From assembly GCA_905250025.1 (NCBI GenBank), contig CAJNOJ010000032.1, positions 543,501-607,500 of the forward strand: a stretch of DNA of 64,000 nt. The letters run 5' to 3'. Shown one piece after another: positions 46,458 to 60,629 of the stretch. The notes beneath the pieces are model-generated. The model was not told the origin of the DNA. It saw nothing but the letters and a program-made list of their open reading frames with translations, and searched no databases. Every line of letters begins with the position of its first letter. Within the stretch, counting starts at the first letter, position 1. A program made the position numbers and the translations under genes. Origin of the DNA: Adineta ricciae (taxonomy: Eukaryota > Rotifera > Eurotatoria > Adinetida > Adinetidae).

Positions 46458-47786
46458 TTTTCTATTAAATTTGATTATCTCTGAGTGCCTTGTACCATAC
46501 GGAGAAAATTAATTTGTCCCTCTAAACAACCTATTCGCTCTGTAATACGCCGTAGATGTCACTGACAGCCAAGTAAGACAATTCAAGTTTCATCTCGATT
46601 ATATTCAAAGAATTAAATTCAAAAAAAGTATATACATTTCACGTAAAAATAAATGAAAAGAAAATCGGTTACATTCGCCAAACTGACAAATAAAAAGAAC
46701 GAGCCGACTGTGAACTTTAGAAGTGCACAGTTACTTTCGCCGGCAAAAATAGCATACGTACATGGCTTATAAAAAAAATATAGATTGATTAAAATAGACT
46801 TTGTCAAAGGAACAACGTTCGACATACGATCTCAATCGCGCTGAAATAGAAAGAAAGACAGAAGAAAATCGAAAAAGGAAAGAAAAACTTTCATTTTATG
46901 GACGTCGCATCTGTAATATCAATTGCAAAAGAGAAAACACATACATCACATCACATTTTGTCAAAAAAACAAACCGGATGAGATTCACCGCATACACCAG
47001 TCAATATCGCAGACAGATCGTCCAAAAGAAAAAGAAAGACGGGGTTTACAACCCTTGATTGTTTGTGTGAACAAAAGAGAAAAAAAAACAATAACGCATG
47101 TATTTACAACGAAATCGATCCGATGGTTGGATTTTCTAACCAGAAATATGGGTATCAGCGATAACAATTCAATCTTTTTCCAAAGATTCCGATTTATCAT
47201 CGAGAACATAGGTCTTTGTTCTCATCAGTATTGCACTAGATGATAACATACATATCTCTTAAACAGAACTATGTATCTTATCTTATTCCACGAGCATATG
47301 CTGATGGACCTATGTTCTCATGTGAAAAAAAGAAACGAGCCCGAACAAACAATTAAAAGCGATCTGACTTGTATCTCTACTCATTGATATAAAAAAAAGC
47401 AAAAGGAAAACAAACAGTTATTTACAAAGACATATTGTAAAGACTAGCGTGATGCCATCCACTTACAAACACGGTTATTTACATCATATGAAAAGAAAAT
47501 AACGATTTTCTCGTTGCGCACAGCATGAGGTAGTAAACCAGCTACTAAAAATAACGTTCGATATTCGCGATCAATTGTTTTCGGGATGAGTTAGTGAAAG
47601 GAATGTACGAAAAGCAGCATTCCCAGCCAGGAGAGATAACAGATAAGGTCAGGGAGAGAAAAACTTGGCTCGTTATATACCCATATATATATACAGATTT
47701 AAAACACACGCACCCTTTTGTTTTTCGTTATGGATTATTGCTTGAAGCTATGGAAGATTTATGTACATGTTGAACAAAATATGAAT
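46458..47786. other. 1.3 kb intergenic, no gene seen
   Basis: AT-rich with A-runs; likely includes the Runt gene 3' UTR on the right. No exon chain recognised. Confidence 0.45.
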
Positions 47787-49189
47787 TTATCGGCAGAGGA
47801 CATGTTTATTTGTTGACGAATTGGTCGTTGAAGAGGTATTTGTTGATGTTGAAGTAATGGTTTGTTGCTGTTGATGATGATAAATGTCAAAATGATTCGA
47901 CGGCGATGTTAAATTCCATAGGAAATTTGTTGTGGGTAAAGTTGTCATCGTTGATGGATTAGGTAGGAAACCATGTCTGGACACGTGTAAAGGAAGGTCG
48001 TCGGATGTGGGGGAAAAGACAATCGAATGGGTAAATTGTTTTGCCAATGGCGATGATGGCGAAAAATAACTTGTTGAATAGAACATTCCTTTCGACGGCG
48101 ATTGATAAAAGCAATTTAATGATTCATCTATAACATATAGAACAAAAGCAAATAAAAGATATTCTGCAACGAGCTTCACCAACCTTTTTCATCATTACGT
48201 TTCTTCTCGGCTGCATTTGCAAGAAGAAGTAAGCCAGAGGAATCTAATTATAGATAAGAGAAAACGAACGTCATATATGACAATAGGAAAAGAAAGAGTA
48301 ATTACAATAATCGCTTTGACCCAGGTTGGATTTTGTATCTACAATCATCGATGTGCTAGTTGTATGCGATTCATTATCCGAGTCGCCGTCAATAGTTGAA
48401 TCATCTGCATGAATATCATTGACATCTGACTTTTGTTCTAGAAAAAAAGTATTTATTCTGCTGATGAATCAGAAAAATAAATCAATTATACTCAATTCGC
48501 GTTTTTTCCGCGGTCCATCCACTGTTATTTTGATTGCTCGTCGGTAAGTACACTGTTGAGGTGGTGTGGTTTGGATAATTATGCTTAAGGTAAACTTTTT
48601 ACCTGAAAGGAAAATACAAACTATTTTGTGTTTGTTCTTAAATTTTGACGTACCTCTTCCGCTAGCGCCGAGGAAACGTAAGTCGTTGAATTCTGCGTGA
48701 CCGTTGCGAAACCAGCTAACATTGTTCTTCAACGTGGCACAAGGATTGAAATCATTTCCAGCCAATACTATAACACGTGTATTCGGTTTGATTTCGATAA
48801 GATTCTTCGCTCGGAGAACGAAATGAAGGGACTTGTTTTTTCGCCAATGGCTAAAGTAAACAAATACAAAAGTCAATTTTTTCTCTTTTGTAGAACGAAA
48901 ACTTATCTTACTTCGGTAACGACGAACATTCGAAGTATGGATTTAAATCAATAAATGTATTTTTAGTACGTGCCAGGAGAAGTTCGGCCGGCGAGGACAT
49001 CGGCGAACAGCGTTTGATTAGATTGGATTTCGATGTATTGGTAGAAACGGATATCTTGTTCGTGTCGACGATGGGTTTATGATCAGTAGAGATCGATGGA
49101 TAGTTACCAGTTGATTCAGTTGAATGAGTTGTACTCGTTGAAGATTTGTCACTTTCAGTCGATAAACGTCGTCGTTCAAAAGCCATCAA
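47787..49189 (-). CDS. Runt-domain transcription factor (Runx)
   Basis: Six exons: 49189-48912, 48850-48654, 48602-48492, 48437-48306, 48243-48184, 48127-47787; 372 residues. The Runt DNA-binding domain spans about residues 90-195: HWRKNKSLHFVLRAKN, TRVIVLAGNDFNPCA, NGHAEFNDLRFLGASGRGK, KKFTLSIIIQTTPPQ and YRRAIKITVDGPRKKREL. Runx proteins bind TGTGGT sites with CBF-beta and control developmental gene expression. The Ser/Thr-rich N-terminus and the Ser/Pro/Thr/His/Gln-rich C-terminus are poorly conserved. The protein ends KHVLCR and lacks the C-terminal VWRPY Groucho-binding motif of most bilaterian Runx proteins. Confidence 0.93.
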
Positions 49190-50841
49190 ATTGGTATTTA
49201 CAGAAGAAAACAGGAAAATAATTATCGAATTTATCGGGTCTAGTTCGACCTAACACATATATATTTAATCTATTTAACAAAAATAAAATATCTGAGCACA
49301 TTCGCGGAATTGAGGAGATTAATTTGCCTAAGGAAAAAATACTGACACGTCGCCTTGGTGGTATACATATTCGATAAATAAAAATACGAAGAGAAAACAG
49401 CACGAAGGTATTTACTTTATTACATAATAATACGTGTAAAAAACAGAAAGAGAATGGAAGGTTTTCGAACACATGACACAAGAGTATGTGTTCTATTCTG
49501 TCAAAACGAAAAAAGGAAAGTGTAAGAGATAAATACAAGATGCACTCCTGTTTTATGCGTATGTCGATTAACGTAGTCTCGTGATAGTCAGAACTATCAT
49601 CTTTGTACTACACGTAATGATGAATGAAATAGTTGGCTTCTCGCCTCATGTGATGGTTTTCTCTCTCTCTGCCTATATTCCTTCCTTACTCCATGACGTA
49701 TTTGCTTTTTCTCCATTGACATCGCGTCACGTTCTTCTCAACCCACTCTTACGTCTTCCTTTGTTTTCTCTCTTTCTACGACGCTAAAATAAGTTCTGTT
49801 ATGTTTCGTCTTTTGTGGTTGCCAAACTAACACTTTCTGTTACTTAAGGGTGCACAAAGGAAAAAAGAACGTTTTGGCTGCAGACCAACTAGTCAGCGCG
49901 AAATATGACGAAAGAAACTTCTCATCTTATCTCGAGAAAATTCGTCGAACCAAAAAGCCAATCGCGAAATTTCGATGCGTCATTTTTTCTGTTATATAAA
50001 TATACCGCTTCCCTTTCCGTCGTCTTTCTCCTCTTCCCACTTGTTCTTTGTGGTAGTAATGTGCAAAATGAGGTAATTTTTTACCGATATGGAAAAGAAG
50101 AAAAAAAAAATCAATAAATATGACGTCATGGAATTGTTTAATACGTGGGTGTTTCTCAATGTTTGTAGCAACGAGCAGAAATAGCAAAAAATATATATGT
50201 TGAATAGGCGAACTATGTAGAAAATATGCAATATATTTGTAAAAACGATTATTTACGCCGATGACAGATGCAATTTGATAGAAATGCGCGTTGAGAAGTG
50301 AACACGAGGAATGCACACAATTGAGTCTACTTCTTTGATCAAACGAAAAGATATTCGGGGAAAGAATGGCGAGAATGTGAAAAGGTGTAAGGAAGAACCA
50401 AACTATCAACTTCGTCATCCACGTATTTTCGCGTGCATTTCGTCGTGTTTTTTTGCGTTTCTACAGACGTACGTTTGACACGAGCCCAAACCGGTTAATC
50501 GTATGTGTTTTGCAACGAAAATCATGCCAAATTATTGTTAATCTCTCATCCGATATGCAATATTGAATGAAGAGGACAAGTTTCGACTCGCCACTAAATT
50601 TAAGAGTCTAACATAATAAATTCTAGTCGATTCTCTCATATTACCTTCAAATATTGATGAAATTCAATCATTGTGGCGAAAGTCAGGTCGATGATTCATA
50701 AAGCTTTGTTTTTTTTTTCAGTTTATTATGAAATATTTTTCTTTAAATATTAACAATTTAACAAAAACAACTATGCTCTCGACGAAGGTACTTCCCTCCT
50801 GAAAATTTGTCCTATCACTGTTGTCGAAGTCAAAGAAAGAT
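49190..50841. other. 1.65 kb intergenic, no gene seen
   Basis: Upstream of the Runt gene and downstream of the orphan 481-residue gene, so likely the Runt promoter and leader. Open frames here show no recognisable content. Confidence 0.45.
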
Positions 50842-52402
50842 CTAAGATTCAATAGTCAATTTCGCTTTCATATCTTCCAAATCGATCACTTGTTCCTGCT
50901 CAAGCTGAATTTGATCTAGATAAGCTAAAATATCTCCAATACTTCGCTCTTCATGACAATCACCATTGATCAGTGGAATAAAAACTTCATGGTAGATTTT
51001 ATTTGAATATAATTTATGCGTGACCAATCGAATTTGTTCATCGCTAAGCCACAGATCGTCTTCATAAGTTAGAACTGAGATCGTATCGGATTGATTATCT
51101 TCATCGTGTTCGTCACTCAAACGATTGAATTCAATGAAGTATCGAATTGTTTCGATGGAATAAAGCTCAAATGAAGAAGAAGTTAACAAATCATACAGAA
51201 GTCGTTTGATTTTCAATTGAGAGAATCCATGTATAGACATCATGTATAGATCCAACAGACGTCTTAAACTATCATGAGTTCGTTCGTGCACAAGAATCGA
51301 TTTGATTAAGTAAATCACGATCTGTTTATCGAGATGTTCTAACGGATATTCGATCTGATAATGGTATTTTTTGAATATATAGGTCAAACGACGGATGGTT
51401 AAACGTATGTGATAGCATTGCTCAGATGTCATGGAAAGGTACTGTTCTTCATAGTCGAAATCATCGACCGACAAACCTAGAAGGGTGATGGCGAGGTTTT
51501 GGATGATGGTATACAAGGATATACGGGAAGTAATTTTCGATGGGTTGGTTGTGGATGTGACGATAAATGGACCTTTGTATATATGTGAGGAATTAAGGAA
51601 ATTTTCATAGAGGGGGTAAACGGTTGGATTTGTATAGTTGACAGTACTGATAGCATTGTCGATCTAAAAGAAATGAGAAGTAACGTGAAGGTTAATTTAA
51701 AAAATTAAAATAACTAACGTTGTTGATCAGGGTTTGTTTGGTAAGTGCATGTCCGTATGTCATCGAATGATAAACTCGAAGTAGTTCAGCGATACGATCG
51801 ATAATTTTACCGGAGAAGTCATTCATGTCATTTAAGAGTAAATAGAAAAGATTATTGATTTGAAAGATAGCTACAGTTGATGACGAAAACGAAAGAACGA
51901 ACTGAACAATGGTATTCAATTTGCCAGTATTAAAAATAATCTTATTCGTCATGCGTTGATATTTTTCTAATTCTTTGCTTATACTGATGATCGAATTGAT
52001 ATTGAACGTGGAAAAATGTGTTAATTCAACATTGTTTAGAATCAAGTAAAACAAACGCTCGACAAATACACGTTCTTGTTGTTGATGATACTGACTAGAA
52101 TAACAACGAAAATGACAAAGAAGTGCGACACGTACAACGACGATCAAGTCCTACCTGAAACTACGTATGTTGACCGGTTGTGTACGAATAAATAATTGAA
52201 ATAACTGAATTTTCGATTGTAATAACATATGAGCATTCTCTTCGTCATCGGAACTATCATTTGAATTCAATGGATGATATTTTGTGTTCATTAAAAAGTT
52301 TCTATACGCATTTTGTAATTGTTTCTTTTCATGTGGACGAAAGAAGTCATTATCAATTGGATATGAATCTGGCAGATACCATACTGTTGTTGGGTTTGTC
52401 AT
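50842..52402 (-). CDS. Orphan helical protein, 481 residues
   Basis: Exons 52402-52155, 52094-51719, 51663-50842. The N-terminus MTNPTTVWYLPDSYPIDNDFF is followed by an acidic serine patch and long helical stretches (VFVERLFYLILNN, TVAIFQINNLFYLLLND, IVIYLIKSILVHERTHDSLRRL), suggesting an alpha-helical repeat fold of the armadillo/HEAT sort. No signal peptide or membrane segment is clear. I do not recognise the family. A splice acceptor CTTTAG lies nine bases before the start codon and the coiled-coil gene upstream ends only 207 bases away on the same strand, so the two may be co-transcribed. Confidence 0.75.
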
Positions 52403-52609
52403 GATTACAATCTAAAGATTGAAGGAAGAATCAATTTGTTAATGTATTAGAAGCAACAACACGAGTTAATTCACTAATTTTGATTTGTAAAAAGAAAGAG
52501 AAAGAAAAAAAAACATACAGTACAGAAAAAATGTCTACAGTGACAGGACGGTTACAGATATGAAAGAGAAAAGATCGAGATTTCAACACCGATATGGAAG
52601 GAATTTTGA

Positions 52610-55600
52610 TCAATGCGTTCGTAAGATATTCAGTTTTCGTAGTTCAAGCTTAACACTTGATATTTGTTGATCAACACGTTCGATTTCACGTTCGAGGACG
52701 TCATACAATTGTCGATCTGATTTCGTTAATCCACGCATTGGTATGCGATTAATTCGAGCTTCCAAATCACGTTTTTTCTTCAATAACTCATCAAACCTTT
52801 CTTCCAAATGTTCGCTCTGTTTCATTTGGTTATCAATCAGATCCTGAAAATACCAATCTCATCCTAATCAATGTCCTGTACACATGCCTACTTACTCTTA
52901 CTGGCATCTGATCAGCAGAGTGTAGGTTTGACGGGGATTTTCGTGGCGAATACAAAGGTCCTACATACAAACCTAGGGACAAAATTATCGCAAATAAGGA
53001 GCCGTTTACTTGTTGGTGGAACGTATGCAGGTGGAAACTTCGGTTTATCATTGATATAATCGTTGAGAGTTAGTAATGGACGAGGCGAATTACAATGGCG
53101 AAATAGATCTTCTGATTCTATAGAAACAATAAAGACATTTCTACGCGAAATAAGACTTTCTTCGAACCATTGGATGTGTATCTTGCTGAATCTCGATTGC
53201 CTGTTCTCGGAGAAGTAACTGTGGAAGTTGAATATCGTGAGGTGGTCACTGTGAATCGTCCGTATTCTCGTGAAGTTGGAATGTTCATAGGAATTGTTGC
53301 ACCATATTTGGAATTATCAACACTTCTGATCAATAAAAACGCAATGAGTTGGAAGAAAGTGAGAAAAGATGAAGTATTAACCGTTGCGTATTGTTGTCGC
53401 TTGAAAAACCTGATGGTCGATATGTTTTCGTTTCATTTTCTAAATCTCGATAGCGTTCTTCAAGACGCAAAAGGCGTTCCTACGATACAGATCAATGGTT
53501 TCTCCGCAAATCGATTCAATTCATGTGAATTACTCGAGTAAGATTGAGATCACTTGTAAGTTTTTCATTTTCTTGCCGATAGAGTAAAGCTTGTTTATCT
53601 GAAAAGCGGATCTTTTCATCCTGTCGCTCTTTTAACTAAACACAAAGGCAAATTCAATTCGAACTAAAACTTGTTCGCTCGAAGTACTAACATTTCGCTC
53701 CTCATCTATCTGTTTCTGAAGTTCATTGATCCTTCGTTGATGAGCTTTGAAGTCCAGATCTTTGGTATTCATCTGATTTCGTAAATCCTCGATTTGCCGT
53801 TTCAGATTTGTATTTTCATCATTTGATACTTTCTATTCCATCAAACAAAATACAACAATACTGAAAGTTTTCGTTCTACATACCACGGAGTGCCGTAAAT
53901 CTTTCATTTCATCTTGTAAACGCAAATTTTCATTGGTAAGTCGTTCCAGAGTCTCTAACGATTGACGATTATGTGTACTACTGGCTTGTCTAATCGAAAA
54001 AAAACATCGAATTTTTCGATTAAATCAAACCATTTTTGACGTACCCCATTTTGAGATTGTTTAATTGACTGTTAAGTTCTTCAATTTCATGTTCGTAGTA
54101 CAACTTCAGATCTGATATATGCTTGGCATGTTTCGCTGATAATTCCGTTCGTACACTAAGCAAGAAATCAGAAATTAGATTGACACTTCGAAGAGAATGT
54201 CGCTGCGCCCGTCAAAACGTGAAGTAAAAGAAATCACGTTGTTAATTCCACCGTGTTACAGGCGCAAAACATATGTGAGTTTAAGAAAAACATCTCGATG
54301 TTGATTGACAAATAATAATGGAGAAAAAGTCAACTTTCCTATCCACTTAAAGAAATTGAATAGACTGTAAAAACTTCAAATCGATTGTTTTTTTGTCAAG
54401 AAATCACATAAAAAATACTGAACGAAAAACAACCGTGGCAATCAGCACAATTAATACACGAGAATCGTTAAAAGAGAAGTTTGGTTATTTGATAGGCTTC
54501 TTCGTCTGTTCTCCTTTTTTTTCGGCGTCCTTGAACGAATGATTGGAGTGAAAAACTTACATGGAAATATCTTCTCGCGATTGTGAACGGCACAGGTCGG
54601 CTTTGAATGACGGACGTTTGTCCAGTGAATAGTACGATCGTTGAGGTTGAGGATGAGCGCTCGTTCGATAGCGTTCATCATTCGATTCATGAAGACGACG
54701 ATAGTACGCGGCGGCATCAAACGATTCGGATTTCGACTCTTGTAGATTTAAACTAAAGACAAAAAAAGACTTGGGAAGAGGAGTTTTGGCGAATTTTTAC
54801 CTGTTTGTGGATGAGAGATATTCCTCGAAACGTTGTTTCATTTTCTCTTCGAGTTCTTGCATGTAAGTCTCATACTGTTTCTGCTGTTTCTCCAAACGTT
54901 CTTTATGTTCCCGTTCGAGTTTTTCTAACATGAGTAACCAAGTTTCCTAGAAGAGAAAAGTATCCAACTCTCCTTGTTTGCTGCCTTCCTTCATCAATTC
55001 ATACATTGTTAAATGATTGATTATTATCCTCCTGGTTAATATGTCGTGACGAAGAAGATCGATGATGGTGATGGTGGTGATGATGATGAGATTTCTTTTT
55101 ACTCGGACTCGTTCGATCCGGTGGCTGAGCGGTTAATCGTCTAAATAAGATATCGCTTGCCGATGTGTATGGTCGTGCTCGATCGTTGAAAACTTGTTTC
55201 AAACGAGTATTTATATCACTATAATCCTCTTCGATGGAAAGATGAGGTTGAGATGTGGCATGTAGTTTATGTTTACTTCGATGAACGATATATTCAGCAA
55301 CAGAATCGGTTTCCGACGATGCTGATAACTGTCGAATACGGTGACGAGGTCGTTGTTTTGGAGAAGTATTAAAGACTGGTTTCGGTTTTTCATGTGGTGG
55401 CGGTGGCGGTGGTGGTGGTGGTGGTGAAAACTGTTGTTGCGGTTGTGGTGGCGGTGGTTTTGGTGGTGTGCTGTGAATGTCATCGATTGGTTGAGCAATA
55501 ATCACAACCGTGGGTGATTGCATGTAACCATCCGCGCCTTGAAGTAAATCATTCCAATTCAATGGAAATTCATGTGTTTGCTCGTGATTTTCAACGCGGA

Positions 55601-57084
55601 CGGATGAGTTTGGATTCAACCGGGGAATCGATGATAAAGTCTCATCTGGAAGACGAGTGGAATTTTGCGTAGAAAAACGAGATGTTGGATTGAATTTCGG
55701 TGATAATGTGATGTTCTACAGACGAGAAAGAAAAACGTCGAAGAGATATGCTAATACAAGGTAAGTTTCGTCTAGATTCTGATTACATCGTTTGATGCGA
55801 AATATGCATATGTATTTATATGAGTAAGTCTAAGGCCTTTTTATTCGAAGGTAAATAGAAATATAATTATATCCTTGAGTGAAAATCTCTTTTAAATGGA
55901 TATTTAATATTAACACATTTGAAGGATACGTTTTCTAATTAATTTACATCGGATTTTCGCGATCAATGGACTATTACAAACGTTCAACTGTCAAATCTTG
56001 AATTTCGAAGTTTTCTCCTGTAATTGACGTGAAAAATACCACATACGACAACATTTTCCATCTCAAATTTGAATGTCTAGACTGGTTATATTCATGATCG
56101 CACCTAGGAAAGGACAACTGGCGTTTGAGGCAATCTTCTTTTTATCATAAATAGGAAGTCGGTCGTCACTTTTGTCTTTCTTTCGAAAAATTATCTGATC
56201 GGAACGAAATTCTTCATCTTGTTTTTGTTATCATGTTTTTTTTTATTAAGATCCGATTACTAATTCGCTATTTATCTAGGATAAATGACATTCGGCTGAT
56301 CAACACACATACACAAAGTGAAAGAAAATCAATACGAACTTCGTGTTCAGTCTGCAGTTGTTCTTGATCGTTTTCCGATTTTTCTTCGATATGAATATGG
56401 ACAGCTGGATGATTATCATATTCTTCCGATAAACCATCCGGTATATGTATGGATGTATGTTCAAAATCCTGAGATGCTTTATTAGTGAGATTCTCCTGCT
56501 CTCTCATTGGATCAATAATCGTCGATTGGATATTCGAAGAATATTGTTGATTGTCGAGTTCAGATGCTAAATTTTGATTTTCATCGACTATTGCGTAATG
56601 TGAAGTTTCATCTGATAACAGTTTAGTCACATCATACTTAATGAACAGAAATCGAAGATGAATAAGCGATATGACACACAATTCTTTTCGATTACCATTC
56701 TTGTTTCACTGAAATCAAGGTCTCTCAATAATTGACTATACTTCGGTTGACTGATACGAAGATCAGTTAGTTCATCATTCTCTTCGACTTGATTATCAGC
56801 TGTATCTAAGTCAATCGAAAGATTCCTCGTCCGTTTCCTTCTGTAAACATGTTTACCTTCCTCGCCTTCTCCTTCTTCTTCTTCTTTGATCACTTCGCTT
56901 GTCATTGGATTATTATCATTGAATGTTTGAGGATGATTGTTGGCATATGCAAAATGCGTTGTTGGAATGAAGACAAATGGAACTAACAGACGAACATGAG
57001 ATCAAATTCGACAATCTTTCACTTACATTCATTATGAACATAGAATGATTGAGATGGAATCTCTTCGGTATTGTCAGTTGACAT
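52610..57084 (-). CDS. Large coiled-coil, proline-rich protein, probably centrosomal/cytoskeletal
   Basis: Fifteen exons (57084-57027, 56982-56696, 56636-56340, 55715-55005, 54946-54801, 54752-54561, 54155-54045, 53989-53884, 53832-53692, 53635-53534, 53479-53382, 53325-53168, 53117-53010, 52960-52902, 52843-52610) join in one frame of 935 residues. The first half is acidic, then carries a poly-Pro run and a poly-His run (both in exon 4). Long coiled coils follow (ERLTNENLRLQDEMKDLR, RQIEDLRNQMNTKDLDF) and a final one, YDVLEREIERVDQQISSVK. A short motif LEARINRIP precedes it. The shape is that of centrosomal/ciliary scaffold proteins such as MPHOSPH9, but I cannot confirm that family. The start codon sits directly on a CTTTCAG acceptor. 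The 625-base intron after exon 3 is the least certain junction (donor GTTCGT). Confidence 0.75.
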
Positions 57085-58412
57085 CTGAAAGATGAAAATC
57101 ACGACCAGACTTTTCTTTTTGTCCAATTCTTTCAACTTCGAAATGTACACGAAAAAAAAAGATATAACAGACACATATTTCATCGCATCTCTCTCTCTCT
57201 GTTGCTTTTCTTTTTCTTTTTACACCTTTATAAATTTCTGTCAATGAAAAGAATGACTACCTTGTACTCACTTCTTCTCGCATTTTTTTCTCTCTGCGCC
57301 TAAACAATATACAATATGCTGTACATGATAAGCAACACAAAAAAGAGAATATCGATCTAAGGAAAAAACAAAGCACCTCTAAAGAATGACATTTGAGTTT
57401 TTCATTGGTCAACATCGCTGCTATTTTCTTTTTGTATCAATCCGATCAAGGAGAATTATCTGATTCGTTATCAAGGTAGTCTCTCTACCTGTGATAATAT
57501 CGAAAGTAATTACTAAATAACCGTATCTTACATGTCGTGCTTAGTGATTTATCATAACACTTGACATGTTAACATAGCGATTTGTTCGTCTTTCGCGTAA
57601 CTCAACTGATTTCTAATTATTTTTTTCTAAATAGAACAGTGTGCAAACGCTTCGAACTAACCTGAAGATGACTACAAAGTAACACAATTGATCGATCAAG
57701 AAAGAATATCAAAGAGAACTTACATTAAATGCGTTTGATTTCGAAAATGTCAACTTTTCAGCAATGCTTTTCGTCTATGCAGCGAATCAACAAAATTATC
57801 CATAACAACTTGAACCAGTTCAATTCACTTGCAAAAAAAAACTTCAAATTCAGATGACTCATTTCTGACTGCCATTGAATTCTTTCATCAAGAGGTCACT
57901 AGTCAACGAATGCGACAACAACATTTTTACTTCTTTGTTGTTTTTTGCAAAAATGTTACCGTTCGTCATGCAGATGAAAGTGAAGAGATTCAGATTGTTT
58001 TATCTGGGTGTTCTTTTTACTATGCATAAACTATAGACAACATCGAGATGAACAACAACGAAACAATATGTAAATAAATAAAAGGAAGTTCGGAATAAAA
58101 TACAATCAAATAAGACAATAGGAAAAAGAAAGGGAATGAGTATTGCTTTTACTCATCTGACAAATATCGAATAGTTTTGATGTTATCTGCTAACCTAATC
58201 GGGATTTAACCTTTAGGGTCAGCTTTTCATTGAAAAGTGAAGACGAACAAAGAAGAAGACGCAATGCGAGAATGTGTACGAGAACGAAGAAGAAACGGAG
58301 ATATTGATATACATATACGTGAGATTCTCAAAGATTAAAAGTGACATTCAGTGAAGACTTAAATGACTAAAACAGATTCTTCATTTCTATCTCTCATATT
58401 CAAATAAATGCG
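57085..58412. other. 1.3 kb intergenic, no gene seen
   Basis: The right flank is the 3' UTR side of synaptogyrin and the left is upstream of the coiled-coil gene. No exon chain recognised. Confidence 0.45.
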
Positions 58413-59277
58413 TTAATATGTTGGTGGTTGATAACTAGATTGTGATTGTTGAGTTGCTGTAAACGGTGGTTGAGAGAAACTACCAACTCCACCAGTCGAT
58501 GGGTAACCACCGTATGTTTGTCCGCCAGTACCCGAATGATCTTCATAACCGGAACTAAATAAATTTGATACACCTTCACGGTATCGACGAAATGCAAAGA
58601 AGGTTAATGCAGCCTATATGAAAATGAAATCATTATGAGAAATCTACGCTAAACGTTGCCATTTCATACCCAAACTAAAATTGAGAAGAAGGCGAATGCA
58701 ATCGCTGCTTGAACACTATTTCGACCATTCCATTCAGGTAAATCTTTTTGATCCTCTTGCCGCCATTGATCAGTCATGTAACAGAAACCAATAAACCAAA
58801 AGAATGTCAAGGCTCCTGAAAAAAAAGCAAATATATAAGATTTTCAAACGTTTCACCCTTTGTTTCTCTCTCTCTCTCTCTCTCTGTACCTGATGCTCCT
58901 AATTCACTTAATACTGCAGTTCGTCGTGTTTTTATATTTGATATATTTGGAAAATAAACATCCAATGCCGTGAAACCAATAGTTAAAAGAAATGCAATTA
59001 CACCAATGGCAACACCATAACCACAAGCATTTGATTCATTATAGCGGCATACACCGTTAACATAACCTTCTTGGGCAATCGACGCAAAGACAATCGTGGC
59101 GAAAACCTATTAACAAAATCAATTAATAACGAAAACGAAAGAGACGAATAGAAATCAATGTCCTACCCAAGCAACAACCCGGAGGATAACTTGAGGTTTT
59201 TTGATGAATTCAATTGGATCGAACGCTGAGCCAGTTCGACCGGCACCGAACGCTTGTGGTTCAGACGAAGAATTCAT
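58413..59277 (-). CDS. Synaptogyrin
   Basis: Exons 59277-59167, 59106-58890, 58815-58670, 58613-58413; 224 residues. Four membrane helices of a MARVEL domain are visible (VILRVVAWVFATIVFASIA, GVAIGVIAFLLTIGFTALDVYF, LTFFWFIGFCYMTDQW, AAIAFAFFSILVWAALTFFAF). Cytosolic N-terminus with GSAFDPIEFIKKPQVILR, typical of synaptogyrin, and a Gly/Tyr/Pro/Gln-rich cytosolic C-terminus ending PPTY. A synaptic and secretory vesicle membrane protein. Consistent with CADPS nearby in function, though clustering may be chance. Confidence 0.93.
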
Positions 59278-59785
59278 TAATACTTTAATTGTTTTGACTG
59301 GGAGTTAAAACGAATATGAATATCTAAAACAAAGCCTTTCAAGTGTTTATCGATCAGACGAACGTGTGTTTCTTGTCGTTACATTTCAATGGATTCATGT
59401 CAAGGGAGTCACAACAGAATAATAATAACAACAAAACAAATAGAGTGAATTTTTCTTTACCTGACATCTATCAAAATTATGTCAATAGAGAAATTAATTA
59501 TTCAAACATAAATCTACTCGAATTCGGCAGATTATTGCGTCAATAGTTTATCGCAAGATATTCGTTTCCTTCTTCGGATTTTTCTCGAAATTCGATTTAA
59601 TTGAACATATTCCTAGATGTCGCCCAATGACAAGATCCTGCTCGATGTTCCGGTAATGGTTTATTTGATAAAATGAATATAAATAAATTATCAATTTATT
59701 AGAAGTGAAGAATTCTTCTAATTAGAGACGAGATCGATTGTTCAATACAAAGATAATCGTTGGTGTTTACAGCGCAAGTTGAAGA
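59278..59785. other. Spacer between synaptogyrin and the CFAP97D-like gene
   Basis: Holds the synaptogyrin promoter and the 3' UTR of the CFAP97D-like gene. Nothing else seen. Confidence 0.45.

Positions 59786-60629
<844 letters not shown>

Noticed and set aside
53170..53541. 123-codon plus-strand frame
   Set aside because: It is antisense to three exons of the coiled-coil gene, whose junctions close in frame.
55211..55498. His-rich frame inside the coiled-coil gene
   Set aside because: Off-frame reading of the poly-Pro and Gln codons of exon 4.
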